Of a stretch of DNA of 34,705 nucleotides, positions 8,493 to 15,657 are shown in pieces. A program made the translations under genes and the position numbers. Below the pieces are notes generated by a model, which ran no database searches, was not told where the DNA came from, and worked only from the letters and a program-made list of their open reading frames with translations. The DNA is taken from the NCBI GenBank assembly GCA_905214615.1, contig CAJMMX010000016.1, positions 1-34,705 on the forward strand, read 5' to 3'. This DNA comes from an uncultured bacterium (GTDB lineage: Bacteria > Actinomycetota > Coriobacteriia > Coriobacteriales > Coriobacteriaceae). Numbering within the stretch: the stretch's first letter is position 1; the number at the start of each line of letters is the position of its first letter.

Positions 8493-9632
8493 TTAGTAAG
8501 CTAAATCGCGCAAAGCTTCAATCGCGGCGTCAACTTCCTCGTCCGTGTTGAAATACCCAAACGAGAAGCGAACGACACCCTGGCGCTCGGTCCCCAACGC
8601 GCGGTGCATGAGCGGAGCGCAGTGAGCACCGGGGCGCGTCGCAATCCCCCACCCTTGCATGAGCGCATCCGAAATCTCGGCAGAATCGATATCGCCCACG
8701 TTGAGCGAGACGATCGCCGAGCGTGTGGGCAGGTCAAACGCACCGTAGAGCTTAATCCCTGGAATCTCGCGTACACCGGCAAGGAAGCGATCAGCGAGCG
8801 CACGCTCGTGGGAAGCAATCGCCTCGACCCCACCCTGGGCCTCGATAAAGTCGAGGCCGGCAGAAAGGCCGGCGATACCGTGACCGTTGAGCGTGCCCGC
8901 CTCAAGGCGCGTGGGCCACTCCCGCGGCTGCAGCGCATCGAAGCTGTGCACGCCCGTGCCGCCCATGGCCCAAGGAGCCACGTCAATGCCCTCCGCCACG
9001 GCCAGGCCACCCGTGCCTTGAGGTCCCATGAGCCCCTTGTGGCCGGTAAAGCACACCACGTCGAGCCCCATGGCCCGCATATCGATATGCGCCGTGCCGG
9101 CAGACTGCGAGGCATCGACGATCACCAGCGCACCGGCAGCATGGGCCATAGCGGCCACGCGTGCAATGTCGACCGCGTTGCCGGTCACATTGGAGGCGTG
9201 CGTCACCACCACAGCACGCGTGCCCGGCGTGACCAACCGCTCGAGCTCATCGTAGTCGAGCACGCCGTTCGCGTCGCAGCCCGCGTGCTCAACGGTCACG
9301 CCCTGCTCTGCCGCCAGGCGGTTGAGCGGACGCAGCACGGAGTTGTGCTCGAGCACCGTTGTGACCACGCGGTCGCCGGGGCGCACCACGCCATTGATGA
9401 CGGTGTTGAGCGCCGTGGTGGAGTTGGGCGTAAAACAAACATGGTCAGCACGCGGGCAGCCCAGCAAGCGCGCAAGCTTGGCGCGACAGCCGTGGATGGC
9501 ACGCGCCGCGTCGAGGGCACCCGACGTGGCGCCGCGCCCGGCATTGCCGAGCGAGCACATCGCCTGCGTCACGGCATCGATGACCGCCTGCGGCTTGTGC
9601 ATGGTCGTCGCCGCGTTATCCAGGTAGATCAT
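8493..9632 (-). CDS. Cysteine desulfurase-like aminotransferase class V of the selD/yedF cluster
   Basis: PLP enzyme (379 aa) of the NifS/SufS superfamily, in the subgroup found beside orphan selD and yedF genes. Visible are the PLP lysine in TGHKG (about Lys199) and the active-site cysteine in RPGAHCAP (about Cys338). It probably abstracts sulfur or selenium from cysteine or selenocysteine and hands it to the small partners encoded just upstream; which chalcogen is inference from context. ATG 9632 is chosen because GGGAGG lies 7 bases upstream and the ATG overlaps the DUF3343 stop (ATGA); a GTG at 9647 is less likely. Last gene of the operon, followed by a strong terminator. Confidence 0.92.
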   Translation of the reverse strand: MIYLDNAATTMHKPQAVIDAVTQAMCSLGNAGRGATSGALDAARAIHGCRAKLARLLGCPRADHVCFTPNSTTALNTVINGVVRPGDRVVTTVLEHNSVLRPLNRLAAEQGVTVEHAGCDANGVLDYDELERLVTPGTRAVVVTHASNVTGNAVDIARVAAMAHAAGALVIVDASQSAGTAHIDMRAMGLDVVCFTGHKGLMGPQGTGGLAVAEGIDVAPWAMGGTGVHSFDALQPREWPTRLEAGTLNGHGIAGLSAGLDFIEAQGGVEAIASHERALADRFLAGVREIPGIKLYGAFDLPTRSAIVSLNVGDIDSAEISDALMQGWGIATRPGAHCAPLMHRALGTERQGVVRFSFGYFNTDEEVDAAIEALRDLAY

Positions 9633-9880
9633 CGCACGACCTCCCACATATCAATCACGGTATAGCCCTCGGTGGGAACGCCCGCCGCGGCAAGTTCGCT
9701 GCGCAGCAGCTCCTCATCGGCAGGCAACGCCTTCCACGCCAGACCGCAGCCGGCAGCGACCTCCCCGGGCACGGGAATCGTTCGCCCGGGAAGGCCGCGC
9801 TCGATGCACAGGGACTCGCAACCCATGGCGGCCGCCGTGGTGGGAAACGTGATGACAAGCGCCGGGCGCTTCTCCCTCAT
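9629..9880 (-). CDS. DUF3343 family protein, putative Se/S carrier
   Basis: Small soluble protein (83 aa) of the DUF3343 family, which recurs next to yedF, selD and the csd-like gene. Conserved elements are a short beta strand (ALVITFPTT), a GCESLC stretch (Cys21 and Cys25) and the family's CGLAW motif with Cys45. A role as carrier of activated selenium or sulfur between the desulfurase and YedF is a family-level proposal, not shown here. ATG 9880 has GGAG 7 bases upstream; a TTG at 9895 is possible. It follows yedF by 19 bases and overlaps csd by 4, so the three are tightly coupled. Confidence 0.88.
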   Translation of the reverse strand: MREKRPALVITFPTTAAAMGCESLCIERGLPGRTIPVPGEVAAGCGLAWKALPADEELLRSELAAAGVPTEGYTVIDMWEVVR

Positions 9881-9899
9881 GGCAACTCCAACCAATACG

Positions 9900-10526
9900 C
9901 TACGGGCGCACGACGCGCACGGCCTGCTCCATCTTCTCCACGATCACATACATGTTGGTGACCTCGCCCACCGCAAGCTGGTCTTTAATGCCATAGTGGT
10001 CGAGACAGGTACCGCAGGTGAGAATCTCGACACCCTGCTCGGCCAGGCCCTTCAGGTCGTCGAGCACTGGAGATCCCTCGACGGTCAGCTTGGCACCGCC
10101 GTTGTAGAACAGCATAGTCGCGGGCAGCTCCTCCTGCTGCGTCACGGCAAAGATGAAGGCCTTCATGAGCTTGTGGCCCAGCACGTCGTCGCCACGGCCC
10201 ATGCAGTCGGTGTAGACGGAAATGACGAGCTTGCCCTTGCCGGCGCTGGCGTCGCAGAAAGCGGCACCGTCCTGCTCGGGGTCCGCAACGGCCACGGCAC
10301 CGGCGGTCGCGACACTCACGTGCCACTCGGCGTTCGAGATCTTCTCGACCGAAGCCGTGCAGCCCTTCTCCTGCGCCATCTTGGAGATGTTCTTGACGGC
10401 GGTCTCGTTGTCGACCGAGGTCACCACGGCACCCTCGCCATCAAGCTGTTTGAGTGCCTTAAGCGTCTTGACGACGGGCAGCGGGCAGGCATCGCCCATG
10501 GCATTGACTTCAATCTTGATAGACAT
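9900..10526 (-). CDS. yedF: Selenium metabolism protein YedF
   Basis: Two-domain protein of 208 aa. Residues 1-75 are a TusA/SirA-like domain with the DACPLPVVKT motif (Cys14), the usual persulfide/perselenide carrier site. Residues 98-208 are a DsrE-like domain with Cys108 in YTDCMGRG and a CGTC motif at 171-174. The fusion of these two domains defines the YedF family of selenium-metabolism genomes. It likely relays selenium between the csd-like enzyme and a downstream acceptor, perhaps a selenium-dependent molybdenum hydroxylase encoded elsewhere. AAAGGATG precedes the ATG. It sits 60 bases after selD in the same direction. Confidence 0.93.
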   Translation of the reverse strand: MSIKIEVNAMGDACPLPVVKTLKALKQLDGEGAVVTSVDNETAVKNISKMAQEKGCTASVEKISNAEWHVSVATAGAVAVADPEQDGAAFCDASAGKGKLVISVYTDCMGRGDDVLGHKLMKAFIFAVTQQEELPATMLFYNGGAKLTVEGSPVLDDLKGLAEQGVEILTCGTCLDHYGIKDQLAVGEVTNMYVIVEKMEQAVRVVRP

Positions 10527-10586
10527 AGCTACATCCTTTCAAAAGGGACCGCCCAGAACAGTAGGCGGTCGCATAAACGGTTTTCT

Positions 10587-11636
10587 TTAATGCACAACGC
10601 GAACAGCAGGACCGCTCGGCATCGCCTCGCACACGCGCCCGATAACGGCGGCGATGCACCCCTCGGCATCCAGGCGACGCGCAAGCTCATCCACATCCGC
10701 CGCGGGCGCCGCGATAAGCAGGCCACCAGACGTCTGCGGATCGTACAGCGCGTCGAGCATGCCCGGCTCCAGGTCCTCGTCGGCAGCCACACGCGGGCCA
10801 AAAAAGTCCTGGTTGCGGTAGGAGCCCGCTGGGATAATGCCCAGACGTGCCATGTCGAGCACCTGATCAAAGAGCGGCACCGCCCCCGACGCAAGCTCAA
10901 CCTGCACGCCCGAGCCCTCGGCCATCTCGCACGCGTGCCCGATCAGGCCAAAGCCCGTGACATCGGTGCAGCCGTGAAGCTCAAGTCCCTCGGCCAGACG
11001 AATCGGCGCCTCGTTGAGGGTGCGCATCGAGTCAAACATGGCTGCGGCCTCGTCCTGCTCGATGAGCTCGCCCTTAATGGCCGTGGTGATGATGCCAGAG
11101 CCGATCGCCTTGGTCAGCAACAGGACATCGCCAGCGCGCGCGCCGCTGTTGGCGAGCATGCGGTCGAGCGAGACAAAGCCGCTCACGGACAGGCCGTACT
11201 TGGGCTCGTCGTCGTTGATGGTATGGCCGCCCGCGATAGAGCAACCGGCCTCGACGCACTTATCGGCACCGCCTGCCAAAATCTTGCCGGCAACCTCAAC
11301 GCCCAGGCAGCTCGGGATGCACAGCAAGTTCATGGCATGGCTCGGCCGCCCGCCCATGGCGTAGATGTCCGACAGCGAGTTGGCCGCGGCGATCTGGCCA
11401 AACAGGAACGGGTCGTCGACCATCGGCGGGAAGAAGTCGATGGACTGCACGAGCCCCAGGTTCTCCCCTACGCGGAAGACGCTCGCATCGTCGGAGGTAT
11501 CGAACCCCACGAGCAGGTTGTCGTTATGCACATTGGGTAAGTCGCCCAGGACCTGGGCGAGGGCTCCAGGAGCCAACTTAGCGGCTCAACCGCTCGCGGC
11601 AGTCATAGACGTGAGCTTAATCTGATCGTCAGGCAT
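10587..11636 (-). CDS. selD: Selenophosphate synthetase SelD, itself a selenoprotein (Sec at codon 17)
   Basis: ATP-dependent selenide, water dikinase (349 aa) making selenophosphate for SelA. Starting at ATG 11636, which has GGGGAGG 7 bases upstream, the frame reads through TGA at 11586-11588 as SGUAAK. Sec17 and Lys20 align exactly with catalytic Cys17 and Lys20 of E. coli SelD. Downstream the frame continues as a normal SelD with the metal/ATP-binding aspartates (DDASV, QSIDFFPPMVDD), an AIR-synthase-like core and the C-terminal DPQTSGGLLIA motif. A SECIS-type hairpin lies at 11542-11560. A caller that stops at TGA starts near 11576 and loses the active site. An extended -10 (TGCGTATACT) at 11672-11677 may give selD and downstream genes their own promoter. 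Confidence 0.95.
11542..11560 (-). promoter_or_regulatory. Bacterial SECIS element in selD
   Basis: On the mRNA an 8-bp perfect stem (UCGCCCAG with CUGGGCGA) closes a GUC loop, beginning 25 bases after the UGA so that the loop lies about 33 bases from it. This fits the known bacterial rule of a stem-loop 16-37 nt from UGA with G in the first two loop positions, and the AGGUC apex resembles that of E. coli fdhF. A second, smaller hairpin (GGCUC/GAGCC) lies between. Confidence 0.8.
11586..11588 (-). other. Selenocysteine codon (TGA) in selD
   Basis: This TGA is in frame at codon 17 and flanked by codons giving ASG-U-AAK, the SelD active-site loop. No other sense reading restores the motif. Confidence 0.93.
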
Positions 11637-11671
11637 CGATACCTCCCCTCATCGGTCAATCATTTTCTCTC

Positions 11672-11677
11672 AGTATA
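11672..11677 (-). promoter_or_regulatory. Possible extended -10 upstream of selD
   Basis: TATACT preceded by TGCG on the minus strand lies 36 bases before the selD start, in the 70-base gap after the activator gene. There is no good -35, so it is a weak call. Confidence 0.3.
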
Positions 11678-11706
11678 CGCATGAATGCGAGCCCAAGGCG
11701 GATGCA

Positions 11707-12471
11707 TTAATTGAGCGCCTGTGCGCGAATCGCCGCGCCGATGGCACCGGCAAAGCGAGCCTGGGGCGAGGTGGTCACCGGCGACCCCAGTAGCTCGCCC
11801 AACCGCTCCACAACGTAGGCGTTCTCGCACAGGCCTCCCGTCAGGTAGTACGGAGCACCCGCCGCCTGCCCGGCCATGGTCGCCACGCGCGAGACCACGC
11901 TGTCGATCACACCACGGGCGATGTTCTCGCGCGGCTCACCGCGACCGATCAGGCTGATGACCTCGCTTTCGGCAAACACCGTGCACATGCTGCTGATCTT
12001 GGTAGGCTCGCCGGAACGCGCCAGGTCGGCCATCTGCTGCTGGGAAATGCCCAGGCGGTCGGCCATGATCTCCAAAAAGCGCCCCGTGCCGGCGGCGCAC
12101 TTGTCGTTCATGGCAAACTTGGCCACGCGGCCACTTTTAAGCTGAATGACCTTGGTATCCTGGCCGCCCACATCGATCACGGTGCCATGGTCACCAAACA
12201 GACGCACGGCACCGGTACCGTGGCAGGTGATCTCGGTCACGACCTTGTGCGCATAGGGCACGGCGACACGACCGTAGCCGGTCGCGATCACGCGCACGTC
12301 GTCGGCTGTCACGCCATAGCCGGCCGCTGCCAGTGCCTCGCGCAGCCGCTCGGAAGCATCGACCGAGGAGAACCCGGTTGGCTGCACGCACGTCCACGCC
12401 AATGAACCCTCCCCGTCGACCACAGCAGCCTTAGCCGCCGTAGACCCGATATCAATCCCGATCCCTATCAT
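11707..12471 (-). CDS. BadF/BadG/HgdC-type ATPase, activator of the dehydratase-like proteins
   Basis: Predicted homodimeric ATP-dependent electron donor ('archerase', 254 aa) of the CoA-substrate enzyme activator family, which injects low-potential electrons into a 2-hydroxyacyl-CoA dehydratase-type partner. The actin-like ATPase core shows GIDIGST at the N-terminus and DVGGQDTK near 100-107. The cysteines that share the [4Fe-4S] cluster across the dimer are Cys125 (DKCAAGTG) and Cys163 (SSMCTVFAESE). ATG 12471 has AGGAGAG upstream. Two partner-type genes lie immediately upstream on the same strand, separated from this gene by a structured repeat. Confidence 0.94.
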   Translation of the reverse strand: MIGIGIDIGSTAAKAAVVDGEGSLAWTCVQPTGFSSVDASERLREALAAAGYGVTADDVRVIATGYGRVAVPYAHKVVTEITCHGTGAVRLFGDHGTVIDVGGQDTKVIQLKSGRVAKFAMNDKCAAGTGRFLEIMADRLGISQQQMADLARSGEPTKISSMCTVFAESEVISLIGRGEPRENIARGVIDSVVSRVATMAGQAAGAPYYLTGGLCENAYVVERLGELLGSPVTTSPQARFAGAIGAAIRAQALN

Positions 12472-12526
12472 GGCTCTCTCCTAATCAGCAAGAAAATCAA
12501 ACGATCAGACACTGCTGCAACAACGG

Positions 12527-12638
12527 CCCTCTGGCGTCTGAGGTGCCCGAGATTCCGAGCGACAAGCCCGACGAAGCGTACTCAAGGTACGCGAGGAGGG
12601 TTGGAGCCGGAAGGTCGGGTGCCTCAGACGTCAGAGGG
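12527..12638. repeat. Nested hairpin repeat, copy C (between second dehydratase-like gene and activator)
   Basis: Outer arms 12527-12550 and 12615-12638 pair almost perfectly over about 23 positions. Inside are a GA/GG tandem-purine internal loop, a TTCCG/CGGAA stem, and an apical GCGTAC/GTACGC hairpin. The right arm includes the stop codon and last two codons of the 12631-13794 gene. Its architecture matches copies at 13829, 29270 and 32450. Confidence 0.8.
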
Positions 12639-13794
12639 TTTCGATAAAGGCGGCGATACGCGTCTCAATCTGGCCCATGTCACCGTTGCTGTAGTCGGTC
12701 TCGATCTTCATATACGGAATACCCGCACCCTCGACAGCCTCCTGCATGCGCGCACTCTCCACGTTAAAGGTGTGGCAGGCCTGCAGCACGCTCTCCACCA
12801 CGCCATCGACATGATACTTCTCGCACATGGCCAGCGTGTTTTCCATACGACCGTCGTTGGGCGTCATGACCGAGCAGTTGATGTCAAGGTAGCGGTCGGC
12901 GATGGCGCGCAGGATATCGGGAGCCTCCGGGTCGATCATCATGGCGGCCGTGCGCTCGCCCGAGCAGTCGTCCATGCACGCGACCACACCGCCGTTGGAC
13001 TCGATAGTACGGCCTATCTTGTTGATCACGCCTCCCACCGGGCAGCCGGTGATCAGAATGCGCTTGGCATCCGCCGCAACCGGGCGCTCGCCGGCCTCGT
13101 AGGCCTCGCGCAGCTTGGCGACCTTTTGCTCCAGCTGCTCCGTATAGGCCACGATATCAAAGCTGAACGTACCGGCAAACATGGTGCTCATCAGGTCGAC
13201 GCCGCTCATGGCCGCCGGCTGGTTGGCCTGCAACGCAAACATCTCGAGCTGGGCGGCACGCAGGCGGTTGCGACGACGCACGGCGGCGCGCAGGTCATCG
13301 TCGGTGATCGTGATGCCGTAGAAGTTCTCGAGCTCCTCCTTGAGCAGGCGGCACTCCTCGTACCAGCCCTCACGTTCATAAGCGCGATCGCGGCCCTGCG
13401 GAAGATGCAGGATGTGCGTGCGCTTGAGCTCGTTGAGCAACTCGTACATTTTCTTTTTGCCGTCGCAGGTGGTCTCGCCGATGATCATGTCGCTAAAGTG
13501 CGTAAACGGGCACTTTTGCGAGTAGGCAAAGCCGTACGTCGATTTGATGAGCGGACACAGATTTGCCGGCAGCACCTTCTCGGCCTCGGGAATCACCTCA
13601 TCGGACGTACCGCACAGAGCCACGCTCGCAGCCCCCGCGGCATCGATAATCTCGAGCGGCGTATAGCTGCACAAAAAGCCGACCAGACGATTACCCGCCT
13701 GTTTATAATCCTTGACGCGAATGAACGCCGCCTTGCGTTGCTCGTTGAACTCCTCAAACGTGCTGGGCAACGACTGCTCAATATTTTCCGACAT
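12631..13794 (-). CDS. 2-hydroxyacyl-CoA dehydratase (HgdB) family protein, double-cubane type, paralogue 2
   Basis: Iron-sulfur protein (387 aa) of the 2-hydroxyacyl-CoA dehydratase D-component / double-cubane cluster family. Conserved cluster-region cysteines are Cys42, Cys61, Cys80 (CPLIKS), Cys95 (KCPF) and Cys110 in GETTCDGKKK. The C-terminal half repeats a Rossmann-like fold with ITGCPVGG. Pairing with an HgdC-type activator suggests ATP-driven low-potential reduction; the substrate is unknown and may not be a CoA ester. ATG 13794 has AGGAG 5 bases upstream; the frame extends to 13884 through a repeat element and is rejected. It shares the operon with a longer paralogue (13945-15228). 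Confidence 0.9.
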   Translation of the reverse strand: MSENIEQSLPSTFEEFNEQRKAAFIRVKDYKQAGNRLVGFLCSYTPLEIIDAAGAASVALCGTSDEVIPEAEKVLPANLCPLIKSTYGFAYSQKCPFTHFSDMIIGETTCDGKKKMYELLNELKRTHILHLPQGRDRAYEREGWYEECRLLKEELENFYGITITDDDLRAAVRRRNRLRAAQLEMFALQANQPAAMSGVDLMSTMFAGTFSFDIVAYTEQLEQKVAKLREAYEAGERPVAADAKRILITGCPVGGVINKIGRTIESNGGVVACMDDCSGERTAAMMIDPEAPDILRAIADRYLDINCSVMTPNDGRMENTLAMCEKYHVDGVVESVLQACHTFNVESARMQEAVEGAGIPYMKIETDYSNGDMGQIETRIAAFIETL

Positions 13795-13828
13795 ATAACT
13801 CCTAAACCTTTTAACCAACCAAGGAAAC

Positions 13829-13928
13829 GGCTTTCCCAGGTGCCCGAGGTTGCCGTGAAAGAGGCGCGCCGCGTACTTTGGCACGCAAGCGACGGTTTGA
13901 ACGGCAAGATCGGGTGCCTAGGGAAGCC
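13829..13928. repeat. Nested hairpin repeat, copy D (between the two dehydratase-like genes)
   Basis: Outer arms 13829-13847 and 13910-13928 pair with few mismatches. A GG/GA tandem-purine internal loop, a TTGCCG/CGGCAA stem and an apical GCGT/ACGC hairpin follow inward. The flanks GGTTGCCGTGAAAG and TTGAACGGCAAGAT closely resemble those of copies A and B at 29270 and 32450. Confidence 0.8.
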
Positions 13929-13944
13929 GCCGGGACGGATAGCC

Positions 13945-15228
13945 CTAAATGGTTTCCAAGAAAGCCTCAATTCTGGTTTGCAGTTGGCCTGCATCCTCGC
14001 CGGCGTAGTCGGTCGTGATGTGCATAAACGGAATGCCGGCTTCCTCGGCGGCCTTCTCCACGGCAAACGACTCCATCTCGTAGAGCGTGCAGAACTGCAG
14101 GGCCACGTCGACAATGCCGTCGGCATGCAGGTCCTTGGCCATCTGGACAATGTCCTTCATACGCTGGTCGTTGGGCGTAAAGACGGCGCAGTTGATCTTA
14201 AAGTAGCGCTCGGCGATAGCGTCGAGCATCTCGTCGACTGTCTCGCCGGTCTCGTCGACCAGGTCCTTGTAATAGCGCGAACCCGTGCAGGACTCCTCGC
14301 CCACCACGATGCCGCCGGCCTTCTCGATGAGGTTGAACAGCTTCCAGTTGGGCACGGCCATGGGCGTGCCGGTGTACAGGATGCGCTTGGTCCCCTTGGG
14401 CGCCACGCCCTCACCAGCCTCGACACGCTGCTCGCACTCAGCCGCCATATCGTTGATGGCTCCGGTCAGACGTGGCGTGTCATCCATAAAGGCGGCCTGA
14501 ACGGTCAACAGGCTGTCAAGACCGCTGATGGGCGCAGGGTCGGCAGCGCGCGTGGCAGCGAGGCGCTGCAGGGCGCGACGCTTCTCATTGACGGCGTGGA
14601 TGGCGGCCTTCAGACGCTCAGGCGTAATCGTGACGCCGCACTCTTCCTCGATCTTGGCGGCGAGCTTCTTGACCTCGGCCTTCCAGGTCACGAGCGTCGA
14701 CTCGTCGTGTACGTTGGGAATATCCATGACGTACATGTTCTTTTGCGTGGCAAAAAACTCGTAGGCTTTCTTCTTGCCATCGCAGGTGTTCTCGCCCACC
14801 ACCAGGTCACTCGACTCAATGTAGGGGCAGACCTCACCCAGCTTAAATCCGGCAAAGCTCTTGATAAGCGGACAAGTGTTGCGCGGCAAGTGCTCCTCGA
14901 CCTTGTCCGTTGCCCAATCGGCACCCGAGCACAGACCAACGGGAATGCCGTCACAGGCAAGCACGATCTCCTCGGGCACGTAGACGCAGAACGAGCCCAC
15001 GATCTTGGTGGCCTCGCCAGCCTCCTTCTTGTCGAGCATCTCCTTAATGCGGCCGCTATGGATGTTGGTGGCCACAAAGTCCAGGTAGGACGTGGACTTG
15101 GGGCGATTGTTCTGCGTCAGGAACATGTCGCCGTACATCTGGCCCACGGCGCCCAGCAGCATGTCGTGGTCGGCAAGATTCATGCCGAGGCTCTCCCACA
15201 TCGGATGGAAATCAAATTCTTCAGCCAT
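13945..15228 (-). CDS. 2-hydroxyacyl-CoA dehydratase (HgdB) family protein, double-cubane type, paralogue 1
   Basis: Iron-sulfur protein (427 aa), clearly paralogous to the next gene. Cysteines in the cluster region are Cys81, Cys92, Cys100, Cys119 (CPLIKS), Cys134 (VCPYIES) and Cys149 in GENTCDGKKK, and a C-terminal half contains EESCTGSRYY and INCAVFTPND. Length fits the double-cubane cluster protein group, which with its ATPase reduces small substrates. AGAGGGG precedes ATG 15228. First large gene of a possible seven-gene operon ending at 8493. All codons are sense; the selenocysteine seen in some relatives is absent. Confidence 0.91.
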   Translation of the reverse strand: MAEEFDFHPMWESLGMNLADHDMLLGAVGQMYGDMFLTQNNRPKSTSYLDFVATNIHSGRIKEMLDKKEAGEATKIVGSFCVYVPEEIVLACDGIPVGLCSGADWATDKVEEHLPRNTCPLIKSFAGFKLGEVCPYIESSDLVVGENTCDGKKKAYEFFATQKNMYVMDIPNVHDESTLVTWKAEVKKLAAKIEEECGVTITPERLKAAIHAVNEKRRALQRLAATRAADPAPISGLDSLLTVQAAFMDDTPRLTGAINDMAAECEQRVEAGEGVAPKGTKRILYTGTPMAVPNWKLFNLIEKAGGIVVGEESCTGSRYYKDLVDETGETVDEMLDAIAERYFKINCAVFTPNDQRMKDIVQMAKDLHADGIVDVALQFCTLYEMESFAVEKAAEEAGIPFMHITTDYAGEDAGQLQTRIEAFLETI

Positions 15229-15387
15229 AACGGTTCCCCTCTCGAACCAAAAACGGATAACAGCGGTATCGATGCACGACGGACGGCGATTGCCCGGCCG
15301 TGCTCAAACCCGGAATTTTAGGGAACCTGCTTTGCGGTCGATTATTTAGTTGTGCGTCGTCTCTCCCGGAGCCGTGAACATACCTGC

Positions 15388-15456
15388 TCATATGCGACTC
15401 CGAGCCATATACAGGGCGCGCGCGGCAACGCGGCGAATGTATGTCGTCTGCGGCAT
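15388..15456 (-). CDS. Possible 22-aa leader peptide
   Basis: A short ORF beginning at ATG 15456 encodes a very basic 22-residue peptide (six arginines) ending at TGA 15388-15390. It has an excellent ribosome-binding site, AAGGAGG, 8 bases upstream, better than many real genes here. It lies 159 bases ahead of the dehydratase-like operon on the same strand. Reading the TGA as Sec would add only about a dozen codons and is not favoured. Function unknown. Confidence 0.35.
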   Translation of the reverse strand: MPQTTYIRRVAARALYMARSRI

Positions 15457-15492
15457 GTGCGCACCCTCCTTAACAAGTTGAAGTCAACTATA

Positions 15493-15524
15493 TCAACGGT
15501 CATCGACCATGCGAATACCGTTGA
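15493..15524. promoter_or_regulatory. Inverted repeat, candidate operator
   Basis: TCAACGGT (15493-15500) and ACCGTTGA (15517-15524) are perfect 8-base arms with a 16-base spacer, 37 bases upstream of the leader ORF. This is the size and spacing expected of a dimeric regulator site; the regulator is unknown. Confidence 0.4.
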
Positions 15525-15657
15525 CATTCGTACGACAGCATCGTGTGCCGTCGTTTAATAAATAATTATCTTGATTGATAAGAGTTTGTCATCCCTCATT
15601 CGGCAAACGGCGAGACAAAGACGCCAAGGCTTATATCCCCGACGGCATTATCCGGCG

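Larger units (their letters stand above)
15229..15657. other. 429-base leader/intergenic region upstream of the dehydratase-like operon
   Basis: There is no full gene. It holds a possible 22-codon leader ORF (15388-15456), an inverted repeat (15493-15524), an AT-rich stretch near 15555-15590, and on the minus strand a GC-rich imperfect hairpin followed by TTTTT just before the operon (about 15245-15300). The last could be an attenuator but pairs poorly. No riboswitch class is recognised. Confidence 0.5.

Noticed and set aside
12601..15321. Very long plus-strand open frame opposite the dehydratase-like genes, and similar ones opposite gdhA, modC/modB, selB and others
   Set aside because: These are mirror frames of high-G+C genes. 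They lack ribosome-binding sites, show no recognisable domains, and the minus-strand proteins are clearly real.
15388..15390. Reading the leader ORF's TGA as selenocysteine
   Set aside because: Read-through adds only about 12 codons, with no SECIS-like hairpin of the quality seen in selD and no known redox motif.
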